In this document: positions 45,230 to 55,407 of the stretch, one piece after another
Position numbering within the stretch: the first letter of the stretch is position 1
Layout of the letters: each line of letters opens with the position of its first letter
DNA from: Cladosporium sp. IMV 00045
Lineage: Eukaryota; Ascomycota; Dothideomycetes; Cladosporiales; Cladosporiaceae
DNA: 64,000 bases
Reading direction: 5' to 3'
Assembly (NCBI GenBank): GCA_001931905.2
Contig: MSJI02000538.1
Location: 65,937-129,936 of the forward strand
Position numbers and translations under genes: made by a program
The notes under the pieces: model-generated
Database searches by the model: none
The model's input: the letters and a program-made list of their open reading frames with translations, nothing else
Told to the model about the DNA's origin: nothing

Positions 45230-47668
45230 TCACCAACTCCAGATCTTGTACGAGTAAAGCGTCACGCCGAAGGCGGCGACAATGCCGAGACTCCTAGTGA
45301 ACTCCTCAAACGCGACGCGAGGTCTGCTCGACCCGCGGCGTTTCCTGCGCCACTTCGCCTGGCTGTCGCGCTCGACGCCGTCCAGACTGCCGTAGCGCGA
45401 CTCCTCGTCGTCCGAGTCGTCTGAGGCGTTGGCGTAGAGGCCTCCCGGCTTCTCGAACATCGGCACGTTGGGCAGACCGCCTGGTGGCATGCCGGCGTTG
45501 AAGCCGGGTGCCGGACTGACGCTGCGCGTGCGAGCGTTGTAGGAGCGCTGCACGCCCAGGCTCTGCGAGTCGGCCATGGATTTCAGACCCGTGGAGGAGG
45601 CGCGCTGTCGGCCTTTGAATTCGCTCTTGTCTGGTGTAGAATAGCCGTTCGCGCTGCCGTTGGGTGTGCTGCTTTGGTTGCGGAAACGGGGGAGTGAGAG
45701 GTCGGACAGGGTGTCGGATTCTTCGCCTGTGGCCGCTGGGTCGGCGCCGCGTGTTGAGATGAGGATTGCTCGTGTGAGGAGGATGATGAGGGTCAAGCCT
45801 GCGAGTTTTCCGTAGCCGATAAGGATGCCTATCTGGTCTGGCAGCAGGCACATGTGTGTCTGAACTGTGGGAGACACTCCACTGATGCTCTTGCCGTTGG
45901 CATCGACTGGGTTCCACAGACTGAGTAGTTGGAATCCTGGTCGGCGAACGCCCATGGCCCAGCTGAAGCTTTTCACTGTAGTCTCGCGGACGCTGGCGAG
46001 TTTGGGCGAGCGGTTTTCGCCCATGCTACCTAGGTTGTACCGATGCCATACCTCGCAATGATCGTGGTCGTCGCCAGAGAAGACGTGCGCAATGTCACCG
46101 ACCTCGCCCACTTTTTGCGCGACAAGATTGGAGAGCGTGCGCGTCAGGGTGTTTTGGTACTGATATCCACCACCTATGGAGATGGCATGCCCACGTTCGC
46201 GCAGCTTGCCGCAATCTGTGCCTGGATCTCTGTACAATGGCTCGTGGGTCAGAAGGACAACCGGGAGCTTTTGCTTGTTCTTTCCAGAGTCCGGGTAGTA
46301 CTCCTCCATAGCCTCGGCGACAGCTCTCGAACCAGATATGCCTACGCCGTCCAGGAACTCCATGGTTGGTTTCCAAATGTGTTGACGCTGATCAGCCACT
46401 TCCGGAGGCGTGTCACCATTGATTTCGAACTGGGAGAACGCGGCCAGGGACGGTGCGTCGATGCTGACGAAAGAGTGGTTTCCCAGCACATCTACCCGAT
46501 TACTCTCCCCAAACCGAGCTTGAAAACGATCGCGAACGGCTAATTGGACGCCAGCTCCAAAGCCGATATCATGGTTTCCTGGCAAAGTAGTGAGGATATT
46601 TCTGGCCTTGCCGCCAATGATGGCATGCTCTTCACGGTCAACATCTTTGGCACCGTTCATGACATTGAGCGGATGAGCCGAGACGTCCCATGCCGCAATT
46701 GTCCTCCGCTGGGTTTTGGGATATAGTTGATCAGGCGCGAAGAACATCTTCCCAAAACGATCATATTCTTCGTTCCATTGCGCCATGCCCCAGCTCTTCC
46801 ATCGCCCTTTCTCGCCGTAGACGAACTCTTTCAAATCGTTGCCGCGCTTGTCGATATTGTGGTCTTCTGCACGGATGCTTGCTGGGTGTTCACTAAACTC
46901 CACAGCATGTTGGTAGCTTTCCCAACTCCTTTTCTGAAGCCCGTGTTCTGCACCATTATCGTCGTCGCCTCCTTCGCTTCTCTTCTGCGGTCGCGAATTC
47001 CCTGCTCCTTGCGCTTCTTTCTCTCGTTGCTCTTTCTCTTGCTTCTGCTGCTCATAATTCTTCCTGATCTTCTCCACCTTTTTTCTCTGACTAGGCTTCA
47101 AAGGCCGTGAAGTTTCAGGTGCCCATTCTCTTCCTCCGTCAAAGAGATCACCGAGGAAGACGATTGAGTCCGGATCAAGCCTCTCATTGATCAGTTGATA
47201 GTTCCTGCGCATATACCGGTCCGTATAGCGCTCCGTAAGATAAGAAAGTGGCCATGGTCGGCCAGGGTAAGTGTGAGGGTCGACGATTTGCGGGTCAGCA
47301 ATAAAGGCTAGGCGATGAGGAGTGGCTCCGGCAGGCCAATCCTCCCATGAAGACCAATCGCATGACTCGACGTGTTGCTCGTATGTTCGACGCTCTCCGT
47401 TGCGGACGGCGTATATCCATGCGATGACGAGCAGTGGAATCGCGACCAAGGAGAAGAAACGGGTAATGGAGGACTGGCGTGTCAGTTTGCGGAAGAAGCG
47501 TGCCGCGACATGTTGCGGATGCATTACTGAAGGAGAAGGTAGTGAGCGACTAGTGAGGGCCGAGTACGCATTATCGCGCGGGTCCCTTCTTCTTTCTGGA
47601 TGTGAAGTTGATCGATTGAGAAGTGGTGAGGGAGTCTTATTCTTGGTCTCCTCCTCACACTCTCCCAC
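45230..47668 (-). CDS. TED1: Ted1/Cdc1-type ER metallophosphoesterase (GPI-anchor ethanolamine-phosphate removal)
   Basis: A single exon of 812 aa from the first Met. A second Met at 47524 (MHPQHVAARFF) begins right before the basic N-terminal segment and membrane anchor, and is an equally credible start. Ted1/Cdc1 (mammalian PGAP5/MPPE1) enzymes sit in the ER or early Golgi membrane and trim ethanolamine-phosphate from GPI anchors so that cargo can leave. The calcineurin-like metal site is visible in order: FIADPQIVD, VFLGDLFDGG, LPGNHDIGF, LLTHEPLY and FSGDDHDHC, the last two supplying late His ligands in the Cdc1-specific form. A hydrophobic helix lies near the N terminus (FFSLVAIPLLVIAWIYAV) and another after the catalytic domain (IGILIGYGKLAGLTLIILL). 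A charged insertion of about 100 residues separates motifs two and three. A long disordered tail ends in a further hydrophobic segment (LGIVAAFGVTLYSYKIW). Confidence 0.88.
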   Translation of the reverse strand: MGECEEETKNKTPSPLLNRSTSHPERRRDPRDNAYSALTSRSLPSPSVMHPQHVAARFFRKLTRQSSITRFFSLVAIPLLVIAWIYAVRNGERRTYEQHVESCDWSSWEDWPAGATPHRLAFIADPQIVDPHTYPGRPWPLSYLTERYTDRYMRRNYQLINERLDPDSIVFLGDLFDGGREWAPETSRPLKPSQRKKVEKIRKNYEQQKQEKEQREKEAQGAGNSRPQKRSEGGDDDNGAEHGLQKRSWESYQHAVEFSEHPASIRAEDHNIDKRGNDLKEFVYGEKGRWKSWGMAQWNEEYDRFGKMFFAPDQLYPKTQRRTIAAWDVSAHPLNVMNGAKDVDREEHAIIGGKARNILTTLPGNHDIGFGAGVQLAVRDRFQARFGESNRVDVLGNHSFVSIDAPSLAAFSQFEINGDTPPEVADQRQHIWKPTMEFLDGVGISGSRAVAEAMEEYYPDSGKNKQKLPVVLLTHEPLYRDPGTDCGKLRERGHAISIGGGYQYQNTLTRTLSNLVAQKVGEVGDIAHVFSGDDHDHCEVWHRYNLGSMGENRSPKLASVRETTVKSFSWAMGVRRPGFQLLSLWNPVDANGKSISGVSPTVQTHMCLLPDQIGILIGYGKLAGLTLIILLTRAILISTRGADPAATGEESDTLSDLSLPRFRNQSSTPNGSANGYSTPDKSEFKGRQRASSTGLKSMADSQSLGVQRSYNARTRSVSPAPGFNAGMPPGGLPNVPMFEKPGGLYANASDDSDDEESRYGSLDGVERDSQAKWRRKRRGSSRPRVAFEEFTRSLGIVAAFGVTLYSYKIWSW

Positions 47669-48332
47669 CGCTGTGATGCAGGGATGCGATTAGCGTTAGC
47701 GTGGGGCGTTGATTCTGGGGTAAACTCGAAGTCAAAGCCGCGGGTAATCGAAGCCTTATATTTACTTAAGGGTTTATTAGAGCCACAGGGGCTGCTCTAT
47801 ACCAACTCTTAACCAATATCGAGAGATTTCCTCCACGGACTTATTGTTTTGGCAACGATTGAAAGGCTATGTGTTCAGGATAGAGCTGGCATGAAATGTC
47901 ACATTCTTCCAATATTATCTCTAAGCACCGCTATGCCAATGGTTTTGAGGCATACTACCCGAGGACCAACTCGTTTCATTGATAGAATCTCGCCAGGCAG
48001 GCCTTTTAGAATGAATTAGGGTTCGAGCAGCTTTCTATTGAGCATACCTTATCATTGTCAAGATAGTCGAACACATAGCCATGCGCTGATCGTTTGCGGC
48101 CATGTTCTGTCAACATCTACAATATGCGTTACCGAAATACGTCATGATTTCAATCGTGCAAAGCGATTACAAATGTTCCAAATTGGTCACACATAAGCTG
48201 TAAGCTCAATTTACATTCAACCTCAAATACCTCTTGACATTTCACGGACCCTCAGAGTCATCGTCAATCCTCATTAAATACGAACGAACACCCCCAATCG
48301 CAAAGAAACCCCAACGTTTGCACATCACAAAC
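47669..48332. promoter_or_regulatory. divergent promoter region, TED1-like / NmrA-like genes
   Basis: This 664-bp AT-rich gap lies between divergent starts. It contains a single AATTAGGGTT near 48017 that resembles half a telomere repeat. I see no coding sequence. Confidence 0.4.
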
Positions 48333-49262
48333 ATGCTGGCCATAGAAGGCGCTTCCGGAAAACTAGGCTTTGCCACCCTCACAGCCCTCTTGGAACACAA
48401 CCTGCTCCCACCCTCCGAGATCACCGTAACCTCTTCCTCACCCTCAGGCGCTGCTAAGCTCCAACCCGCCGTCGAGAAAGGTGTAAAACTAGTTTCCGCC
48501 AACTGGGACGATCCTCAATCTTGGGAAGCCGCTTTTCGCGGCGCCGACAAGCTCTTCCTCATCTCATCCGCTCGCATAGAGAAAGATTTCGGCGATGCAC
48601 CTCACGGTCAGGGACGAGAGGCAGACCACTTCGCGGCTCTTGAGGCGGCCAAGAAAGTCGGTATCAAGCACGTTTATTACACGAGTCTGGCGTTTGCCAA
48701 CCCTTCCAAAAGCCGCGTGATGAAGGCCCACGAGCGCACCGAGGAGTGTTTGCAGAAGGAGTGGGCTGGGAAGTTCACGATTATCAGAGAGGGTCTCTAC
48801 TCTGAGAGCTGGCCGCTTTACTTCGGCCACTACGATGTACCGGGCGACGACAGGAGCGAGGTGATCACCGGCGGCGACAGCCCTATCAGCTGGACGAGCA
48901 TTCCCGATCTTGGCCTGGCGAACGCGCTCATCCTCGCAGCGCCTGCGAACGAGTGGACTGACAAGACGTTCTACCTCAGCCAGCGCAAGGCGCATACGCT
49001 TAAGGAGGTTGCCGGCATGCTGTCCAAGGCTAAGGGCAAGGAGGTTTCGTTCAGAGTTGTGCCGCGAGAAGAGCATGAGAAGTTCTATGTGCAGGAGAAG
49101 GGCATGCCGGAGCCAATGATCAAGTGGTGGAGTAAGACCTATGATGCTTTGCGGGATGTGGAGTGTGAGATCAATGATCCAACCTTGGAACAGCTTCTTG
49201 CGACGAAAGGGGTAAAGCCGTCGCCGATGGAACTGACCGTGGATGAGATGATCAAGCATTGA
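48333..49262 (+). CDS. NmrA-like NAD(P)-binding protein (second in window)
   Basis: A single exon of 309 aa from MLAIEGASGKLG. An in-frame Met 33 codons upstream precedes sequence without family character, so the inner Met is preferred. The Rossmann opening is LAIEGASGKLGFATLTALLEHN (GASGxxG loop). ANWDDPQSWEAAFRGADKLFLIS and HVYYTSLAFANPSKSRVMKAH follow, the pattern of the NmrA/quinone-oxidoreductase-2-like (QOR2, TMR) group. IIREGLYSESWPLYFG and the C-terminal substrate region (SFRVVPREEHEKFYVQEKGMPEP) fit the same group. A YxxxK catalytic pair is not present in standard form. It shares only the fold with the NmrA-like gene at 23839-24732, so this is not a recent duplicate. Function is unknown; an NADPH-dependent reductase or redox sensor is likely. 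Confidence 0.84.
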   Translation: MLAIEGASGKLGFATLTALLEHNLLPPSEITVTSSSPSGAAKLQPAVEKGVKLVSANWDDPQSWEAAFRGADKLFLISSARIEKDFGDAPHGQGREADHFAALEAAKKVGIKHVYYTSLAFANPSKSRVMKAHERTEECLQKEWAGKFTIIREGLYSESWPLYFGHYDVPGDDRSEVITGGDSPISWTSIPDLGLANALILAAPANEWTDKTFYLSQRKAHTLKEVAGMLSKAKGKEVSFRVVPREEHEKFYVQEKGMPEPMIKWWSKTYDALRDVECEINDPTLEQLLATKGVKPSPMELTVDEMIKH

Positions 49263-49487
49263 ATGATCTGGAGAAGCCAAAGATGTAATTCATGAATATA
49301 CGCATTCAGCTCTCTCATGACTAATACCACCATTCGTCTTCTTGCATGCTCATTAATCAAATTCATGCCTTTGATATAATACGCATCAGAACAACTACAA
49401 AGGGCAAAATGGATGTCACTCGACAACGAGCATGGAGAGTAACAGCAGCAAATCATATCTCATTTATACTATGTTCAACTGTCTCCC

Positions 49488-50318
49488 CTACGACACCCAC
49501 TTCAACCCCAACCTATGCATCTCCACCGCCAACTGAAACAAATAATCCAAACTCTCCGCCTGCGTCTTCGCCTGCGTCACATTCTTCCCCCAAATATACA
49601 CACCGTGCCTCTTAACAAGCACGGCACAAGTCTCCGGCCACTCCCTTATGGCAGCCTCCAAACTATCCTTGAGATCCTCCTCGTGCGCCGTGTTCTCAAT
49701 GATCGGAATCTTCATGGTATCAAAGTAGCCCAAATTCCCCAGTTTCCGCCCTCCCTCGGCGACTTCCATGCTGCCCGCGCCGCCGCGCGAGATGCCCTTG
49801 ATCTGCTCGATTTGGTTCAAGGCGAAGACGTTCTTGTCCGGGCCCTGCTGGCCCGTCTCGCACAGCAGCGTCACGAGCACCGCCCACTGCGAGTGCGTGT
49901 GGATGCAGGCGCCGGCGTCGCGCGCGGTGAAAGCCGCGAGGAAGAGAGGGGTGCACGCTGAGGGTTTGAGAGCCTACCTTTGCCGTCAGCTGACGGTTGT
50001 CCTGGTCTGGGACTTTTCTACTCTGGCTGCCGGTATTGCGACGCTGATCTGCTAGAAACCTACCAATGGCCGGCGGATGTATTCTTTGCTCGCGTAGTCC
50101 ATGACGAAAATGTTCTCAGGCTGCATCAGCTCTTTTTCCACGCCGGAGGGCGCGAGGAAGACGTGGTCTTCATGCTTGATTGAGATGCCGCCGCCGGTGC
50201 CAGTCACCCAGCCGAAGGTGTAGAATTGGCGACAGAGGGAGCAGATCAGGTTGGCTGGGTGCTTCGGGTCTTCGGACTTGATGAGCGCATCGGCATTGTT
50301 GCTCTCGGTAGCGGCCAT
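49488..50318 (-). CDS. MDE1: methylthioribulose-1-phosphate dehydratase, two exons
   Basis: Exons are 50318-50064 and 49973-49488, giving 246 aa; the intron is 90 nt from GTAGGT to GGTAG. The acceptor was chosen because only it restores the family sequence [15 protein letters not shown]; other nearby AGs shift the frame. The enzyme is a zinc-dependent class II aldolase-fold dehydratase. It converts 5-methylthioribulose-1-phosphate to the diketo intermediate in the methionine salvage pathway, in the cytosol. Visible are [27 protein letters not shown], the metal-binding pair in [11 protein letters not shown] and the third ligand in [12 protein letters not shown]. The length matches fungal and yeast Mde1. 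The ATG at 50318 gives the expected short N terminus. The gene lies just upstream of UBA3's 3' end on the same strand. Confidence 0.94.
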
Positions 50319-50683
50319 GCCTGTATGCCTTGGAGGGGTTATCCTGTGTCGGTACAATTTCTGAGGAACAAATGACGTTGAGAGTGGAGTGAGGTGAAGC
50401 TGGCTTGGCGTCGATGAGGGACAAGCCTTTGTGCATAGAAGCAAGAGTTGCGAGATTTGGAGGACCGTTCGTCTGATATAAGTGATATTTGGGACAAAAG
50501 CAACTCTGGTCTTGCAGATTCGTAACATTTCGTCTATGTGTTTTATGTAATCATGTTCGTACTGGCTGGCCACTGGCGTCCGCCTAGCTTCTTGAAGTCA
50601 TTCACCAACGCCTGTCGCTATGCATGCAAAATCACATGCTCATTAACATGAGCCAGCAAAGTCCACCTTGGCAGGAATTGTTC
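50319..50683. promoter_or_regulatory. promoter of MDE1 and 3' flank of UBA3
   Basis: A 365-bp gap between two minus-strand genes. An in-frame extension of the MDE1 reading frame runs through it but lacks family character and is probably 5' leader. I see no other feature. Confidence 0.45.
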
Positions 50684-52058
50684 TCACGAGAAGTGCACCG
50701 TGTACCTGAAGGTGATGGTATACGCAGGATCCGCAACCGCGAGCTCATCTCCGTCGTTGAGTAAGTCCTTGATCTTGCGTTTGAGGTTAGGTCGCGTCTG
50801 CTCCTCCAAGCTGGGCGGCGAGGAGAAGTAGAGTGACTTGTCTGACGTGGTGAGCGTGGGCTTCTTGAGTTGACTGTCGGGACGAGTGGCAAAGATCTCC
50901 ACTAATTCCTCCAGTGTCTGCTCAGGGTTGACCGAGAGGTCCTTCGGCAGATTGCCGCAAACGGGGCAGTCATCTTTCTTTTGGTGCTCAAATGTGAATG
51001 TGTAGACGCCTGCATCGCCGGTGTATTGCATGTAGTTGTTGGTGCCAGGCATTCCGAGTGGAGGCGCAGAAGCACTGAGAAGTTTGAAAGCCTCGTTGCA
51101 GCAGCTTGCGGCAATGATTGCGTTGGTCGAGGCGATGGCAGGGATGATGTTCTTGACCACGCCTTGTGTCATACTGTACGTGACGCCCTGGATCCCAAAC
51201 TCTTTGGCGCGGTCCAGAGCCTTCGTGTACAGCCATGTGATATGCTCAGGCTCGTCTGTGTCGAGCTGAATGTCTTTTCGCTCCTCTTCCCATTTGATGA
51301 TGTGTGCCCATTCAATGCAGTGCTGTGGCTGGCGTGGAATTGTCGCAAGTGTGCAGAGAGGTACAGCTGCACGAGGAGCGTGCATATCAAGCTGACATTC
51401 AATGCAGGATGTCATTGTCGGAAGAATGACACGAGCCTGACCCTTGAAACCTTCCGTGCCGCCATCGATCAGTGGCTTGAGCGAGTCGGGGTCTTCGATG
51501 TCAACCATGTCGACCAAGGTCGCGTTGATCCAGCGACGTGCCTCAATACTGTCCAGACCGCAGATGACCACGTTGAATTGTTTGTAAAAGTCCTCATCCT
51601 ATGACAGTTGTCAGTCTCTCTTACCTTGCTAGTGATATGTACGCATGTTCTCCTACCTTGTCCTGAATCTTGCCGACGAATGGTGTGATTTTGCAACCGG
51701 GTACTCTCTTCATGACAAACTCCGCCGCCACACTCGCTTTTGGCTTGCCAACATCCTTCGCGCGAAACAGGAACTGGCGATTGAGGTTCGATACGTCGAT
51801 CGTGTCCATGTCGATTACGTGAATGTTGCGGAACCCGGAGAGCGCCAGGTTCTTGAGGATCTCGCAACCCAGTCCGCCGGCACCGATCACGAGAACTTGG
51901 GCGATCTCGCTAATGTTCTTAATGGGAGCCTCTCCAGGAATGAACTCGTCTGGGTCCGAATAGGCGCCTGGTCGAGAGAGGAAGCTGTCGAGATGCTTCC
52001 ATTTGGCTCTGCCCTCATCGCCTGCTCCGTTGATTACCGGAGGCATGGTTGCTGCCAT
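50684..52058 (-). CDS. UBA3: NEDD8-activating enzyme E1 catalytic subunit UBA3, two exons
   Basis: Exons are 52058-51657 and 51598-50684, giving 438 aa; the intron is 58 nt. UBA3 pairs with ULA1/APP-BP1 to adenylate NEDD8/Rub1 and pass it to Ubc12, which drives cullin neddylation. The nucleotide-binding loop [21 protein letters not shown] (56-76) is followed by [17 protein letters not shown], both signatures of E1 enzymes. [16 protein letters not shown] follows. Cysteine pairs TSCIECQ and DDCPVCGN likely bind structural zinc. The catalytic cysteine is in [19 protein letters not shown], at Cys216. The C-terminal part forms the ubiquitin-fold domain that recruits Ubc12. Length matches the family. 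The splice join ([22 protein letters not shown]) restores a conserved stretch. Divergent from TEL2. Confidence 0.96.
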
Positions 52059-52371
52059 GTTCGTGCGAGAAGGTCGGATCGGTCGACGTAGTGGTGTATG
52101 CTTGTGACAAAAGAAAGAAGAAGTAAACGCGAGTTGGAGCTTAAGCTACAATCAATGCGACCCCAGCCTAAGGCAAGGCAGCTGTGAGATCATCACAGGC
52201 CAGCGTTTGGCGCGGAGGGCGGGGTGAAATAATGCGCCTGAGTTATGCAGCGCTTCAACTCGTGCATAATCAGCAACGCCAACGTCCAGCCTCCAATTTG
52301 CCCATGCCTCGACAAAGACATGATCGATTTTTCCGCCTTTCAGCCCTGGTAATGCTGGACCTGCAGAGACG
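52059..52371. promoter_or_regulatory. compact bidirectional promoter, UBA3 / TEL2
   Basis: Only 313 bp separate the two divergent ATGs, so the promoters must overlap or abut. I see no TATA box in a convincing place; this fits housekeeping-type bidirectional promoters. Confidence 0.5.
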
Positions 52372-55300
52372 ATGAGTAATATATGGACGGTCTTGAGCGA
52401 CATCGACCGCAACGACAACAGCCCGAAGCCAGCAGCACATTTGAACGCGGTCCAGACAAGAAATCCCACCGTTAAGGATCCGAGCATTGTTACAAAAGAA
52501 ACCAAACAGAGTCTCCCCGTTCGACAAGCCATCAAATTTGATGTTTCAAACATTCAACAACCAGAAGAGGCTTTACAACTGCTTCGTTCTGAGCCTGACA
52601 CAGACAGCCTTCTCTCGACCTTGAAGAAACTCGCTTCTGCGAATGGATTTGAGAAGGCATTCAGTCTGCATACCCCGAGCCCGTTGGCTGCTCAAATCAT
52701 CAATACCGTTGTTTCCTCGATCATACCGACATTCTGGCCGACGTTCGACACCCAAGATCGAGCCTTGGTCACGGCATGCGTTTCAAGCGTGGCGGGACAA
52801 AATAGTGTGATCGCGAAAATCCAGCTCACAGTCCAGCAAATCAAGACATCGAAAGCTCAAGAACTTGCCCAAAGTCTGCAAGCTCTATTTGATGTGGCGA
52901 ATGCGCTTTTCACTACTGAAGACAGAGTGTCACAGACGTTGATTGCGTTACAAGAAAATACAAGCGAGCAGATTAAGCGGGACTTGGCCTGGAAGGAATA
53001 TACCAACATCATCGGATCTGGAAAAGTCGCCAATGTTCTGGCAGAGGCTGAAGACCTTCTACGCTCGAATGGCGTCGATTCGGCGAGGTCACCTGCTGCG
53101 AGTGGCCATGAATACACGGCTTGGTTAGGCAGGAACATTGCGCATTGTCTCAAGATACCCGACCGCAAATCATATGATGAGCAGCATCGAGCTCTCGCTA
53201 CCCTACTTACCCGAGCTCTCAGTCTTGGGCATCCTATTTCTTTGGTCAAGGCCCTCCACGCAACATTGCTTCAAGGAACAAATTCAGCCATTGACGAATC
53301 CCTCGATGGGCTGAAGTGTCTTCTGAGCAAATTACAGGGGTTTTCGAAACGCCGTTATCTCGACCATACAATGAAGTGGCTTTCCAGTATGGATCTTACG
53401 ACCTCAACAGATGGTGCCAGCGCGCCACAACAGGCAAACAGAGCAAGTGCCACGGCGAGATTTTTGCATAGTATTTCCGAAGGCGATAGTTTGCTGCAGC
53501 AGCACTTGGCGACCCTTCTAAGTGATGCAGCCCTTGCTTCATCTCTATCTTATGTTGTGATCCGCGCCAGCGTTGCAACGCTGGCGGCAGATACTCCTGA
53601 TGAGCTCGATGGTCTTGTAGAGAAAGGACTGAAGGGCTTTGGGGACCAGATGTTTATTAAACATGGACCGATACTGCAACAAGAGTCACTCGCACAGGTT
53701 TTGCTTATCGCAGCTGGATATGTTCATCGAAGGGCACCAATGGCTCTTTTGATGACCGCACGCTCTTCCGGACACATGCAAGGTGTAAGCAACAGACTTG
53801 ATGCATCAAATCCTCGGGCTCGCTGGCTGGGGATGGTCATGGGGACAGCTCTATCAAGCAGGGTCGACAAAGAAGGCTCAAAGCTCAACTTTGGCGTCGA
53901 TGAAATGCAAAGCCAAGATGCAAAATGGTATATTGGCCTCATCAACATCAACGATAAACTCGGCACACTGGATGATTTCCGAGAATTGATTGCAGACAAA
54001 CCTCCGAGTACACGGCAGAAGAAAGAAAAGGCCACCCAGCCACGAAAGATGCCTGAGATCGATGGAAAGCCCACATTTGGTCCATTAAGGCCACCGCAGA
54101 AGAAACAAACAGAAATCGAAGGAGATCGTATTGCTGAGATCACTGATACCGAGGAGGATGACGATGAAGATGACGACCTGAAACCCTACGCTAAGCCAGA
54201 TAGCGATGCAGAAGACAGCGATGAAGATGCTACTCTCGTCAACCGCGACAAAGTCCGGCCTCCCGTGTACATACGTGACCTCATGGCAATGCTACGAGAC
54301 TCGGAAAAGCACGACCGCTTCCAACTGGGCATGAAACACGCCGCTCCTTTGATCAGACGGAAAACAAACTTCGGTCGTGAGGTATCAGATCACGCCGAAG
54401 AGCTGGCTCGCATCTTGAGCGGGCTCCAAGACCCGTTCGACACAGAAAGCTTCGACGAGCTTCGCCTTCAGGCCTTGATAGCTGTCATACTCAGCGACGC
54501 TTCGGCAATTGCACCATGGCTCAGCCGACAAGCATTCGCTGGCGAATTCTCCATCGCCCAGCGCTGCGTAACGCTCACAGCACTGGGTCTCAGCGGCCGC
54601 GAACTCGCCGGCCTCAAAGAGCAAGACGGTCTCAACCCTGCCATGCCAGAAACATCTTTCCCGAGCAAGAAACTGCCACCACACCTCCACGCCCTATACA
54701 GCTCATCTCCCCCAACGCAACCATCCAACCGCCTCGAATCTGCCCAAAAGTCACTCGAAACCTCCCTCCTCCAACCCATGGCCCTCGAAGCCGCCGACAA
54801 AAGCACCGCCCACCTGAACGCCGTGAAAGTCCACACCTTCTCCAGCCGCATGTCGGTAGAGCGCACAAAGCGCAAGCCCGCCCCGAATCAGCTTGCCAAA
54901 ATTTTCCCCGAAGCCTACTTCTACCCTCTCCTCAACCGCTTCCAGCAGGAAATCACCGCCTACGGCTCCGGCAGCGTTTGGAGCACGACGTCTTTCCTGC
55001 TCGTGACGTTAATCAAAACGCTCGCGTTGCTCTTCCACGCCTCCGGCCCGGCGACGCTGAATCTCTCACAGCTCAGCGCTGATTTCTGGGATTTCTTGCT
55101 GTCGCTGCGCGTGCGAGCCGTGGGCGATGTCACAGTGCTTGAGGCGCTGTTGTTTGCTCTTTTGACTGTGTTGGAAATCAATGAGGACAAGCAGCAGATT
55201 GCCCAGACGCATTCGAAGCAGCTCATTGAAACGCAGCAGTGGGCTGATATGATCTTCGAGCGGACGGGTGAAGGAAGGCTTGTGCAGCAAGAGGGACAAG

Positions 55301-55407
55301 GGGAGGAGGCAAAGGTGCGTGCGTTGGCTGCTGCTGTGCTGGTGAAGACTGGTGAGGTGATCGAGGCGCATCAGAAGTTGCTCATGGGTGACATGATGGG
55401 GATGTAG
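52372..55407 (+). CDS. TEL2: TEL2 telomere length regulation protein (TTT complex)
   Basis: A single 1011-codon exon. Tel2 is an alpha-solenoid scaffold that, with Tti1 and Tti2, recruits Hsp90-R2TP to newly made PIK-related kinases (Tel1/ATM, Mec1/ATR, TOR). The N-terminal 560 residues are helical and weakly conserved. A low-complexity acidic stretch rich in Asp/Glu lies near 590-620, as in other Tel2 proteins, where CK2 sites bind the R2TP complex (inference here). It is followed by the conserved Tel2 C-terminal domain: PPVYIRDLMAMLRDSEKHDRFQLGMKHAAPLIRRK near 625-660, then FDELRLQALIAVILSDASAIAPWLSRQAF and FSIAQRCVTLTALGLSGRELAG. Length is typical. Divergent from UBA3, convergent with TAF2. 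Confidence 0.93.
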   Translation: MSNIWTVLSDIDRNDNSPKPAAHLNAVQTRNPTVKDPSIVTKETKQSLPVRQAIKFDVSNIQQPEEALQLLRSEPDTDSLLSTLKKLASANGFEKAFSLHTPSPLAAQIINTVVSSIIPTFWPTFDTQDRALVTACVSSVAGQNSVIAKIQLTVQQIKTSKAQELAQSLQALFDVANALFTTEDRVSQTLIALQENTSEQIKRDLAWKEYTNIIGSGKVANVLAEAEDLLRSNGVDSARSPAASGHEYTAWLGRNIAHCLKIPDRKSYDEQHRALATLLTRALSLGHPISLVKALHATLLQGTNSAIDESLDGLKCLLSKLQGFSKRRYLDHTMKWLSSMDLTTSTDGASAPQQANRASATARFLHSISEGDSLLQQHLATLLSDAALASSLSYVVIRASVATLAADTPDELDGLVEKGLKGFGDQMFIKHGPILQQESLAQVLLIAAGYVHRRAPMALLMTARSSGHMQGVSNRLDASNPRARWLGMVMGTALSSRVDKEGSKLNFGVDEMQSQDAKWYIGLININDKLGTLDDFRELIADKPPSTRQKKEKATQPRKMPEIDGKPTFGPLRPPQKKQTEIEGDRIAEITDTEEDDDEDDDLKPYAKPDSDAEDSDEDATLVNRDKVRPPVYIRDLMAMLRDSEKHDRFQLGMKHAAPLIRRKTNFGREVSDHAEELARILSGLQDPFDTESFDELRLQALIAVILSDASAIAPWLSRQAFAGEFSIAQRCVTLTALGLSGRELAGLKEQDGLNPAMPETSFPSKKLPPHLHALYSSSPPTQPSNRLESAQKSLETSLLQPMALEAADKSTAHLNAVKVHTFSSRMSVERTKRKPAPNQLAKIFPEAYFYPLLNRFQQEITAYGSGSVWSTTSFLLVTLIKTLALLFHASGPATLNLSQLSADFWDFLLSLRVRAVGDVTVLEALLFALLTVLEINEDKQQIAQTHSKQLIETQQWADMIFERTGEGRLVQQEGQGEEAKVRALAAAVLVKTGEVIEAHQKLLMGDMMGM

